Positions 9,101-13,268 of a DNA stretch of 15,743 nt are shown piece by piece. The translations under genes were made by a program, and so were the position numbers. Origin of the DNA: Acanthaster planci (taxonomy: Eukaryota; Echinodermata; Asteroidea; Valvatida; Acanthasteridae). Each line of letters starts with the position of its first letter. Position 1 is the stretch's first letter. The stretch lies in contig NW_019091377.1 in assembly GCF_001949145.1 (NCBI RefSeq), positions 855,652-871,394 of the forward strand, given 5' to 3'. Under the pieces are notes generated by a model. It did not search any database and was not told the origin of the DNA. It saw only the letters and a list, made by a program, of their open reading frames with translations.

Positions 9101-10040
9101 CAACTTTAACGATGCCTCGGGTCTGTACTCACTCATATCCTGGTGACTGACCACAAACATTCCCCATGGAATCTGTCGCATAGATGAGAGTCAGAGGGTC
9201 TCCTTGGTACCACGCTGCATAGGCACAAACAAAACACAGGAACGAGTGACATTTGACCTCATTAATATGCATCCCTATATCTACAGATACATCATGGACT
9301 TCTAGATAGTAGAAGGTACAACTGATACAAAAGGTACGACATTTCATTGTGCTCTCTCGGGCACCGGGATTCGCATCACACAAGATCCTTGTTTCAAAAT
9401 TCTGGAACATCGGGCACACTACAGCAACTTGAAGTGACACAATGGGTGGGAGGGGGGTGTGTGGGTGGGCGTGTGAGTGGGGGGGTGGGGGAACAGAATT
9501 TATCCCTAACTTTTAAAATGCAGACCTCCAAAGTCAATTCCTCACTTCTTCCTCGTGTAGACTGATAAGTCACAAAATGATAAAATCGGCCACACTTGAC
9601 CATTTCATGGGCCACACTTGACCATTTCATAAATCTTCAAGAATGACCTCCCTCAAACTCTATTTCATGAAAAAAAAAAATCAGACTCACCTAAACCACC
9701 AACAACAATCATGCCGATAAAAAATGCAATGAAGAGGATGCAGCATATTATGTCTGTACAGCTCCTGGCGGGGAAGGACAGAGTCAGAAATACCAGACAA
9801 TATTTTATAATTTAATACAAGGAGAAGTTTGAATGGAAAACTTCAGCATCTTCCTCTAAAGAAGTCATCTCTAACAGCAACAATGAACTGAAAGTACCGG
9901 TAGAAGGCTGTAAATTAAATAAAAAAGTTTTCTACCTGCATATTGGACAAGCATGCACTGTTTAATTGAAGTCAAATTTCCAAATCAATACCTGTTTTCT
10001 ATTGGCCCGTGGAAGGATGGATCGTACTTTTTGCACTTTC
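1..10040 (-). CDS. SLC44A2-like: Choline transporter-like protein gene (SLC44 family), 18 exons visible, both ends missing
   Basis: This is the span of a spliced gene for a polytopic membrane transporter of the SLC44/CTL family (Pfam Choline_transpo). Family members sit in the plasma membrane and some organelle membranes and carry choline; vertebrate SLC44A4 carries thiamine pyrophosphate. Coding exons on the minus strand in transcript order: 9992-10040, 9691-9764, 9133-9214, 8473-8563, 7646-7813, 6825-6894, 5942-6080, 5668-5751, 5220-5332, 4688-4864, 4221-4320, 3657-3749, 3241-3331, 2539-2786, 1847-1944, 1021-1124, 506-579, 1-153. They total 2008 bases, or 668 codons plus split bases at each end, against about 640 residues for the same part of human CTL2. 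Each junction keeps phase and each intron is GT-AG. Signatures include [37 protein letters not shown] and KCLKCCFWCLEKF. The KYDP...NRSCTD start points to the CTL2/4/5 branch rather than CTL1 or CTL3. Substrate cannot be read from the sequence. The start codon and the last 60-70 codons are not included. Confidence 0.97.
154..505 (-). other. Intron E17-E18, nothing else seen
   Basis: A 352-base GT-AG intron with unremarkable AT-rich sequence. I see no conserved reading frame, tandem repeat or RNA-like fold. Confidence 0.8.
506..579 (-). CDS. SLC44A2-like: SLC44A exon E17: [25 protein letters not shown]
   Basis: Encodes [17 protein letters not shown] then LLMRNIIR, matching [26 protein letters not shown] of human CTL2. 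It is an amphipathic segment ahead of the penultimate membrane helix. Acceptor tgacag|ATTGCC, donor ATCAG|gtgagc. The last Arg codon is split and completed by E18. Confidence 0.97.
580..1020 (-). other. Intron E16-E17, nothing else seen
   Basis: A 441-base intron. The open frames inside it show no similarity to the transporter or to any family I know, and exon phase across it is already satisfied. Confidence 0.8.
1021..1124 (-). CDS. SLC44A2-like: SLC44A exon E16: cysteine-rich KCLKCCFWCLEKF segment
   Basis: Encodes GKENKIVLFI, LKCLKCCFWCLEKFMKF and LNKNAYIM. The KCLKCCFWCLEKF(I/M)KFLN(K/R)NAYIM string is almost invariant among CTL2-type proteins and lies on the cytosolic side after TM7. Acceptor tttggtag|GCAAGG, donor ATCATG|gtcagt. 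It ends in phase 0, and E17 continues IAIYG exactly as in human. Confidence 0.97.
1420..1595 (-). repeat. tRNA-derived SINE relic in intron E15-E16
   Basis: Read on the minus strand, the element begins with a tRNA-like head. An A-box-like TGGCGAAGTGG (1582-1592) is followed about 54 bases later by a B-box-like GGTTTGAATCCC (1539-1550), the usual tRNA promoter spacing. A body follows with a GGGTTTTACCC stretch and a CCTCCCACC motif, which resembles bodies I recall from marine invertebrate SINEs. The 3' limit is uncertain. It is probably an inactive, diverged copy. Confidence 0.7.
1648..1722 (-). repeat. tRNA-Leu/Ser-like pseudogene or SINE head
   Basis: The minus strand reads GGATGGTCGAGTGGTGAG (an A-box region of the Leu/Ser tRNA type) and then GGGTTAAAGTCCCACC (a T-arm/B-box). 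The spacing is short and the B-box is degenerate (TTAAA for TTCGA), so this is a relic and not a working tRNA. An eight-A run lies beside it at 1634-1641. It is separate from the SINE at 1420-1595. Confidence 0.6.
1847..1944 (-). CDS. SLC44A2-like: SLC44A exon E15: TM7
   Basis: Encodes YHLGSIAFGALIIAIIKII then RVLLEYAEVQLKK. It matches [32 protein letters not shown] in human CTL2. The Arg codon is shared with E14. Acceptor attcag|GTATC, donor AAAAAAG|gtaata. The exon ends one base into a Gly codon. Confidence 0.97.
1945..2538 (-). other. Intron E14-E15, nothing distinctive seen
   Basis: A 594-base intron. It has short AT-rich repeats around 1990-2090 (several GATTGAT/TTGATCAAT-like words) and a TGATTGGCCAAT palindromic word near 2240. 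No frame in it continues the transporter. Confidence 0.7.
2539..2786 (-). CDS. SLC44A2-like: SLC44A exon E14: TM6 core with [16 protein letters not shown] signature
   Basis: The longest exon (82 codons plus 2 bases) and the most diagnostic. After DFLPDGKYFNMTASCMF, which holds an N-M-T sequon and a loop cysteine, it encodes LQFYNLFGLFWLTEFVAALG, then [18 protein letters not shown], then DIPTLPL and GGFYRAFR. Human CTL2 has [35 protein letters not shown] in this place. This is the family's core membrane region. Acceptor cttcag|GATTT, donor TTTCAG|gtacac. Confidence 0.98.
2922..3180. repeat. Two diverged tandem copies of an intronic repeat with DR1-type words
   Basis: Two blocks about 148 bases apart share a GTTACT start, then TGACCTCTGACCT (2949-2961) or TGACCTTTGACCT (3097-3109), and then a similar string of ACAC/GACACC words ending in GAGTGTGG or GTGAGTGG. 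On the minus strand each word is AGGTCA-N-AGGTCA. Similar 'TGACCTTTGACC' repeats are familiar to me from marine invertebrate genomes, so this is most likely a dispersed repeat family. Confidence 0.6.
3241..3331 (-). CDS. SLC44A2-like: SLC44A exon E13: TM5-TM6 extracellular loop
   Basis: Encodes FLATSHQAKYVVYNAPSNF then ALANDSDCKPD. The start matches FLSTSNEAVYKI in human CTL2. An N-D-S sequon and a cysteine fit an extracellular loop. Acceptor ctctgccag|TTTC, donor CCCGAC|gtaagt. It begins with one base completing a Val codon and ends in phase 0. Confidence 0.93.
3385..3490 (+). repeat. SINE relic with tRNA-like head and L2-like tail
   Basis: On the plus strand a degenerate tRNA-like segment (GTCGAGTAGGC near 3393, GAGGTTGAATTTA near 3431) precedes GACCTTGGGCAAGTCATTTC at 3462-3481. 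That last word is very close to the GACCTTGGGCAAGTCACTTAACCTC tail shared by L2 LINEs and MIR-type SINEs. It lies in the intron between E12 and E13, antisense to the gene. Confidence 0.55.
3657..3749 (-). CDS. SLC44A2-like: SLC44A exon E12: TM5
   Basis: Encodes AVGSMLSTLFWPIVPF then LLQVLIIALWATIAV, matching AVGYVMCSLLYPLVTF in human CTL2. Acceptor cttgaag|GGCC. The donor is the least certain in the gene: two overlapping GT choices exist. GCTGT|gtatcc is chosen because it keeps phase with E13 and rebuilds the expected AVFL junction. Without splicing, the frame runs into a TAA ten codons downstream of this junction. Confidence 0.92.
3890..4195. repeat. G-rich degenerate minisatellite in intron E11-E12
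   Basis: About 300 bases of imperfect repeats of words such as GGGGCAGGGT, AGGGTGGGGC and GAGGCGGGGC on the plus strand. The gene transcript carries the C-rich complement. It sits between two conserved exons, just past the donor of E11. Long open frames on the minus strand here are a by-product of low complexity. Confidence 0.8.
4221..4320 (-). CDS. SLC44A2-like: SLC44A exon E11: TM4 and NRIRIAVQLIKESSR segment
   Basis: Encodes IALSILLLIIVLVTLCLC, a clear membrane helix, followed by NRIRIAVQLIKESSR. The latter matches RKRILIAIALIKEASRAV in human CTL2, one of the best conserved parts of the family. Acceptor ttttgcag|GTATC, donor AGCAG|gtaagc. The split Arg codon is completed by E12. Confidence 0.97.
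4321..4687 (-). other. Intron E10-E11, nothing else seen
   Basis: A 367-base AT-rich intron with no repeat, frame or motif I can support. Confidence 0.8.
4688..4864 (-). CDS. SLC44A2-like: SLC44A exon E10: Ser/Thr/Gly-rich TM3-TM4 loop and start of TM4
   Basis: Begins GIYCCWQQYVFLEDV, matching YGIFHCYMEY after TM3. It ends SDVSLFISSLSGFLRLQTTW and LAFG, matching the SDVSL...LRQTWLAF stretch of CTL2. Between these lies a low-complexity stretch of about 20 residues rich in Ser, Gly and Thr (e.g. SGSTTMSMSGSGTQTG), longer than the roughly 8-residue human counterpart. By family topology this loop would face outside. Acceptor tgccag|GAATC, donor ATTTG|gtgagt. Confidence 0.95.
4900..5160 (-). repeat. 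Tandem array of three tRNA-like units in intron E9-E10
   Basis: Read on the minus strand, B-box-like words recur at 5134-5145 (AGTTTGAATCCC), 5032-5043 (GGTTCGAATCCT) and 4916-4927 (GGTTCAAATCCC). Two of them have A-box-like partners 57-58 bases upstream: GAGCAGCTGGTAGGTAGAAC at 5071-5090 and TCAGCTCGTTGGGTAGAAC at 4955-4973. The spacing matches tRNA promoters. Unit length is about 102-116 bases, and the linkers after the first two B-boxes share CAGTTGG-like words. This looks like an oligomeric tRNA-derived SINE or tandem pseudogene array. Confidence 0.65.
5220..5332 (-). CDS. SLC44A2-like: SLC44A exon E9: rest of TM2, RWLAG turn and TM3
   Basis: Encodes GLSVGMVLALLWIII, then MRWLAGVLTW, then LSILALWAILGAG. 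Human CTL2 has LLRFLAGIMVW at the turn between the two helices. The short charged turn and two hydrophobic blocks fit TM2-TM3 joined by a cytosolic hairpin. Acceptor ttgttag|TGGC, donor GTGCAG|gtaacg. It ends one base into a Gly codon. Confidence 0.96.
5333..5667 (-). other. Intron E8-E9, little seen
   Basis: A 335-base intron. A lone GGTTCGAATC word near 5419 could be a further tRNA-like fragment, but no A-box partner is convincing. Confidence 0.7.
5668..5751 (-). CDS. SLC44A2-like: SLC44A exon E8: pre-TM2 segment and start of TM2
   Basis: Encodes AAENFLDLRSLLSVVYQDF followed by VSSWYIILI, which aligns with FEDYTVSWYWIIIGL in human CTL2. The conserved SWY marks entry into TM2. Acceptor ctttcag|GGCTG, donor TTAAT|gtaagt. 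The last codon is split two bases/one base and gives Ile with E9. Confidence 0.95.
5942..6080 (-). CDS. SLC44A2-like: SLC44A exon E7: end of large extracellular loop
   Basis: Opens with YADRCIPAFLVNSNAS, matching the RRCFPAI motif of vertebrate CTLs and giving the eighth conserved loop cysteine. Two N-glycosylation sequons are visible, N-A-S and N-D-T, in the region that is glycosylated in human CTLs. The rest (GLDLIRMVGGDSL, LVSRLLT) looks like a soluble amphipathic segment leading to TM2. Acceptor cttgcag|ATGCGG, donor CTGAC|gtgagt. Confidence 0.95.
6081..6824 (-). other. Intron E6-E7, nothing coding seen
   Basis: A 744-base intron. The one word of note is TGACCT-N7-AGGTCA (6335-6353), an everted pair of nuclear-receptor half sites that may be chance. 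No exon-like frame fits the phase between E6 and E7. Confidence 0.75.
6825..6894 (-). CDS. SLC44A2-like: SLC44A exon E6: extracellular loop
   Basis: Encodes GPEGLQRMFEDKKCAAYYI and QSEP. Position and length match the GVAEVLRDGDCPAVLIPS part of human CTL2, including the single cysteine. Acceptor is a T-run then cag|GGTCC, donor CCAT|gtaagt. It starts in phase 0 and ends one base into a Tyr codon. Confidence 0.93.
7255..7640. repeat. C-rich (CCAACC-type) minisatellite beside the E5 donor
   Basis: About 385 bases built from variants of CCCAACC, CCAACCCA, CCTCCAACCCACC and CCCATCC on the plus strand, with a loose period of about 10-20 bases. In the transcript this is GGTTGGGTGGG-type RNA starting directly after the donor gtaagt at 7640-7645. 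Both strands give long stop-poor frames here that are compositional artefacts. Confidence 0.9.
7646..7813 (-). CDS. SLC44A2-like: SLC44A exon E5: extracellular loop, VCLEMCP motif
   Basis: A phase 0-0 exon of exactly 56 codons. It begins VCLEMCP, the counterpart of ICVEKCP in human CTL2, and includes DKFICLDNFDP, which adds a further conserved cysteine. Its middle is less conserved and somewhat longer than in human. Acceptor atgacag|GTGTG, donor TACTCT|gtaagt. The donor lies directly against a G-rich minisatellite in the downstream intron (see 7255-7640). Confidence 0.95.
7814..8472 (-). other. Intron E4-E5, nothing else seen
   Basis: A 659-base AT-rich intron with no supported repeat, RNA or reading frame. 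Confidence 0.8.
8473..8563 (-). CDS. SLC44A2-like: SLC44A exon E4: extracellular loop, NKPNLFYF and CPSP motifs
   Basis: Encodes NKPNLFYFDLLECF, a short Thr-rich stretch and LEFGCPSPK. Human CTL2 has NKPYLFYFNIVKC and LEFQCPTPQ at the same points. Two more of the conserved loop cysteines lie here. Acceptor ctctcag|AAATAAG. The donor AAG|gtttgt is weak but correct in phase. An N-P-T triplet is present, but proline would prevent N-glycosylation there. Confidence 0.95.
8564..9132 (-). other. Intron E3-E4, nothing else seen
   Basis: A 569-base intron with no feature I can support. A TGATTGGCCAA word near 8803 resembles one near 2240. Confidence 0.75.
9133..9214 (-). CDS. SLC44A2-like: SLC44A exon E3: start of large extracellular loop
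   Basis: Encodes AWYQGDPLTLIYATDSMG then NVCGQSPGYE. This matches the family pattern of a GDP motif after TM1, an IY.TDS.G stretch and a CGQ motif. CGQ carries the first of eight loop cysteines. Acceptor atgcag|CGTGG and donor ATATGA|gtgagt. The final Glu codon is split and finished by E4, giving an ENKPxLFYF junction as in vertebrate CTLs. Confidence 0.96.
9444..9491. repeat. G-rich simple repeat, GGGTGGG/GTGTG type
   Basis: A plus-strand run of G and T with several GGG-or-longer blocks within 48 bases, in the intron between E2 and E3. It meets the usual pattern for a possible G-quadruplex on the plus (non-transcript) strand. Confidence 0.8.
9588..9630. repeat. Perfect tandem duplication, 21-base unit with 22-base period
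   Basis: The words at 9588-9608 and 9610-9630 are identical (GGCCACACTTG...TTTCAT), separated by one G. It is a recent small duplication in the intron between E2 and E3. Confidence 0.95.
9691..9764 (-). CDS. SLC44A2-like: SLC44A exon E2: first transmembrane helix
   Basis: Encodes SCTDIICC followed by a strongly hydrophobic stretch (ILFIAFFIGMIVVGL), which is TM1 and enters the membrane from the cytosol. The paired cysteines after the Asp are typical of the family. Acceptor cgccag|GAGC and donor TTTAG|gtgagt are both strong. It starts by completing the Arg codon from E1 and ends one base into an Ala codon. Confidence 0.96.
9992..10040 (-). CDS. SLC44A2-like: SLC44A exon E1: N-terminal cytosolic motif
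   Basis: First exon I can place with certainty. It encodes [16 protein letters not shown], matching the KYDPxFxGPIxNR signature before TM1 of CTL2/4/5. The acceptor is an excellent pyrimidine tract ending in ctgtag just above 10040. The donor is AACAG|gtattg at 9991. The exon opens with two bases (GA) that finish a codon begun upstream, so at least one more coding exon must lie 5' of it. Its last codon is split and completed by E2 to give Arg. Confidence 0.95.
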
Positions 10041-10134
10041 CTACAGAAAAAGAAGCGAGAAAGAACTGTTGACATTTTGAATTAAATATTTTGAAGGTGC
10101 AGAGTATCTGCTCTGCTTTGAAGGGCACCCTCAC

Positions 10135-10171
10135 CGGCAAAGGAAAGACAGGCTGGTGGGATGTTTTTCAT
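10135..10171 (-). CDS. Candidate start exon A for the SLC44A gene (weak)
   Basis: E1 needs an upstream exon ending one base into a codon. Here an ATG opens MKNIPPACLSFA plus a G, directly before CCG|gtgagg. Joined to E1 it would give ...[12 protein letters not shown] in frame. The intron would be only 94 bases (10041-10134), shorter than any other in the gene. The peptide lacks the hydrophilic, acidic character of known CTL N-termini. A phase match alone happens by chance one time in three. Confidence 0.2.
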
Positions 10172-10449
10172 GTCCGGCGCACATGCACAGATTGTATATA
10201 TTTCAACATAAATTGGCTGCATGCACTTAGCACGTCAGATGCTCATAAATCTGCGTGAGTACGCAGTGAGAACCCACCAAAGGACCGTCATTTCCATGTT
10301 CAAACTCACACTCTCTCGTTCATATGCGGAGTCAATACACTGCCCTCCTCTGCCCCCTAGCTATCAATACAAACTTGGCAACACAGTGTTCCAACATGTA
10401 TTATTGAGCTGTAAAGATAATACAGTGTTGTCGCTGTAAACTTGGGTGG
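10172..10449. other. 5' flank or first intron, one CTCF-like word
   Basis: No supported gene. On the minus strand 10350-10363 reads TAGCTAGGGGGCAG, which fits 11 of 14 positions of the CTCF core CCASYAGRKGGCRS, including the whole AGGGGGCAG part. A single such match may be chance. Confidence 0.3.
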
Positions 10450-10854
10450 AGTTCGGGCGGTCTGTTCTTGACACGGGTTTATTGTTCTCGCGCTCGAACG
10501 GCAGGAACACGACTCAAGAACACTGATCTTGGAACAGGATCACACACCACCTCCTAATCATCAGGGTTTTACAGGAACACATGGAAAAACTCATGAGATT
10601 TTGATTTTTGAACAGCTGCAAAGTTTTGCAAAATTAACATTAATTATTTTCCTTAACACTGAAATGAATTTTCCTGTTTATATAAAAAAGAATTCAGCCC
10701 ATCCAAACATTAACTCTGAATAACTTAGCCTACATGGACGCCGCCATGTTGCTTGTCACTAACTACCAGGGATAACCGGTTGTTTGTTCCCGGCGTTCGA
10801 GCGGCCGACCCACAAACAACAAATTGAGCTGTTCGAGAACAAGCCGCCCGAACT
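10450..10854. repeat. GC-rich foldback element with imperfect terminal inverted repeats
   Basis: The left arm 10450-10508 begins AGTTCGGGCGG and ends CGCTCGAACGGCAGGAAC. The right arm 10786-10854 begins GTTCCCGGCGTTCGAGCG and ends CCGCCCGAACT. The ends pair well and the middles (TGTTCTTGACA against TGTTCGAGAACA) pair partly. The core is AT-rich. This is the shape of a non-autonomous DNA transposon relic. No target-site duplication is obvious. A YY1-like word lies inside (see 10735-10752). Confidence 0.6.
10735..10752 (-). promoter_or_regulatory. YY1-like word AACATGGCGGC
   Basis: The minus strand reads CAACATGGCGGCGTCCAT. YY1 sites at animal promoters typically read AANATGGCGGC and often overlap the start codon. 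Here the ATG frame is MAASM then stop, so it does not encode the transporter start. It lies about 700 bases upstream of E1, where a promoter or untranslated first exon could be, but nothing else supports that. Confidence 0.3.
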
Positions 10855-13040
10855 CAGCCTTGTAGTCAAACAGCTTCACTGCTGAAAAAAAAAGATAACG
10901 ATGTCCTTACCCAAAACAAGGACTCACATCACTGCAAATATGCTTTCTGTTTATAAGGTGTTTGGCCAGCCCAATCACCAGAGTTGTCAACATTTATTGT
11001 GAGTGATAAGAAAGGATTTGCTATCTTTATTGACTGTGACAAGGGGACGTATACCTGTATATGCCAGGTTGACCATGAATGAGAACACATTTGAAAAGAG
11101 TGTCTGCAGAGTTCATGCAGGGATATATATATATACATGTATATGCATATCACTATACACATACATAGACATAAAAATGAGAACCAACTTTGAAACTGAA
11201 CTTTGTCAGTTACTATCCCCATGCCGCACAGTTGACAAACCCATTATGTCACATGCATTTCTGCTACATACATGTATGCCTGTGTAGTTGAGTTCGCAAC
11301 CTATTTGTACAACTGCGCACTTAATGTGTGATCCAAAACTTGAGGGAAAAGCATTAAGTTTTCGGCCAGTTTTTAAAAATGAAATCTCAAATTTTCATTT
11401 CTATTAAACAGACATTAAATGCAAATGTTTATATGACTTTTTGAGTATGAAAAAGTATTTAGAATGATACGAAGTGAGTGACATATTGCCCTGTCATATT
11501 GCCCTGTAATGAACTGTTTGTGTCTCACTCCAATAGGTTCAGGAAAAAATGTACACATTTAGTTCTAACTTTGCTACTGAAAGTACACGTACATGTGTGA
11601 AGTTCAAAGAATCGCGCAGGCTTTCCCAAGACCACACCACGTGTCATAATATGAGGTCCATCGGAAGGTGCCCCCGTGAGATTCTGAAGGCACATGCTGC
11701 TGCATGATGGTCATGGACATTCTGCAGGTCTGAGTAATCCACGTGCGGACACACGGAAGAAAACCCACCATGGAATGTTACCGGGCAGTCACGGTAACAT
11801 TATATAACTTTTAGTCCAGCCGGAACGCGGCTTTAGGATGCACGCTGAACTGCCAGTCCATAGCTCTACTTACAAAGCCATCCAAAAGGACCTCTAAACA
11901 AATTAAAAAAAAAAAAAATTCTCGGATACCTACAATCTCAGATATCAAGGGGTTGGGTGCCAAACGGAGTTTGACATCACGATATGCCAGACAGCTGTGA
12001 AGTGGTGACATGTTGGCATTTAAACCTAGTGGCCTGCTGATGAACTCTGGCTACAGGTCTTGTTGGCAAAATCACAGAAGGAAAGTGCATGTTGGTGTCA
12101 GAGATACCATATCAGTTTGCCCAGGGGATGCATGCTGGGCTGCATGGTGAGATCTTGTTTCAAAGCTGGTTGTATTGATGCACATCAAGAACAAGAAGAA
12201 GTAAGGCCTACAGCTTTGGCAATGAATTTAACATTTAACAGCAAATGATCTGGGACAGACTTTATAGTGCTGTTTCAGGCAGATGTTGCAATTGTATGCA
12301 CCAATTAAAAATCCACTATGACCAAAGTACATGTACATGTATTATACACCTCATATGACACTTCGGTATTCATACATGTGCAGGATTAAAATAAAAGCAA
12401 GTACACCTGTATTTTCTAAATTTATTTCATGGCAATACCCCTAATAAAGTAATCAGGGCAGAATCAGCATTGCTGAGGAAGTTTTCACTTTGTCAGCTTA
12501 CATGTACATGTAGTTGGACAACTTTAAGGCTGAATAATTCCTTTAGATAACTAAAATTGTGAGTCAGATTTTACAAACCACAAACCCAAGGTTGTGGGGC
12601 AGGATTAACTGACAAATTCAATTCCTGCTTCCCTCTGAGCCAAGCCTTTCAGAGAAAACAGACTCCACTGATAAACACATTTGGTGCAGACTTGCATGAG
12701 GTCATTGGTACATGTACTTGGAAAAAAAAAGCTCTGTGATTGAACAATGTCATCTAAGTACAATAAAGCCTACATGCATATGTAAATATGTAGAGCAGTC
12801 TACACGAGAGACTGTGTGTAATGTGTAATTCACAAATCATGGGTGCATGATCACCCAACAATAAATGTCCCAGCTTATGTGTAGCATGCCGGCACATAAT
12901 AATTAGTATCATCCTAAAGGTGATGAACGAACAGGGGATCTCTACAGAAAAATGTGAACCATGAAATTTTACCCGCCAAAATTAACATTCTAGACAACTT
13001 TGATGAGATTTGAAGCTTTTCAAGGTGGAGGTAGCAAGTC
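10855..13040. other. Non-coding AT-rich flank, short repeats only
   Basis: No gene supported on either strand. Contents: TA-rich repeat with TACATGTA around 11121-11150, a perfect 13-base tandem duplication CATATTGCCCTGT (11482-11494 and 11495-11507), a 10-bp hairpin at 11774-11801, and TACATGTA palindromes at 11134, 11269, 12328, 12334, 12499, 12505 and 12709. It may be the first intron of the transporter gene or intergenic DNA. Confidence 0.6.
11774..11801. repeat. Perfect 10-bp inverted repeat with 8-base loop
   Basis: AATGTTACCG at 11774-11783 is the exact reverse complement of CGGTAACATT at 11792-11801. It could be a small hairpin or an operator-like palindrome. No T-run follows, so it is not a terminator. 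Confidence 0.85.
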
Positions 13041-13268
13041 AACTAGATAGGTTTGCGGTAGCACCATGGATATATCTCTTTTTTGAGTATATGGGGTTCT
13101 GAAAAGAACCGGTGGTACTCAACATTTTGGACAGTACGCTCGGTCCGTCATCGGGAGACTGCTAACTTGGCATACGGTCTGAAACTTTGAGTACCACTGG
13201 TTCTTTTCAGAACCCCACGTACTCAAAAAAGAGATATATCCATGGTGCTACCGCAAACCTATCTAGTT
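13041..13268. mobile_element. MITE-like element: 82-base terminal inverted repeats, 64-base centre
   Basis: The arm at 13041-13122 pairs with 13187-13268 with only three mismatches. It starts AACTAGATAGGTTTGCGG and ends ACTCAA before a 64-base unique centre (13123-13186). The element codes for nothing. High arm identity suggests fairly recent insertion or a conserved fold. The word CTAGACAACTTTG occurs both at 12990-13002 and at 13271-13283, so the element lies between a direct repeat, although on the left the repeat is 38 bases from the arm. Family unknown to me. Confidence 0.85.

Noticed and set aside
10281-10324. ATG AAC GAG AGA GT before gtgagt on the minus strand as a start exon
   Set aside because: It ends two bases into a codon, which does not fit E1.
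10908-10941. Possible minus-strand exon between tttgcag and gtaagg
   Set aside because: Its only ATG is followed directly by TGA, so it cannot carry the transporter start. It could at most be untranslated.
11867-11897. Mini-exon between tttag and gtaagt on the minus strand
   Set aside because: Phase does not fit the transporter and nothing else supports an exon of about 20 bases.
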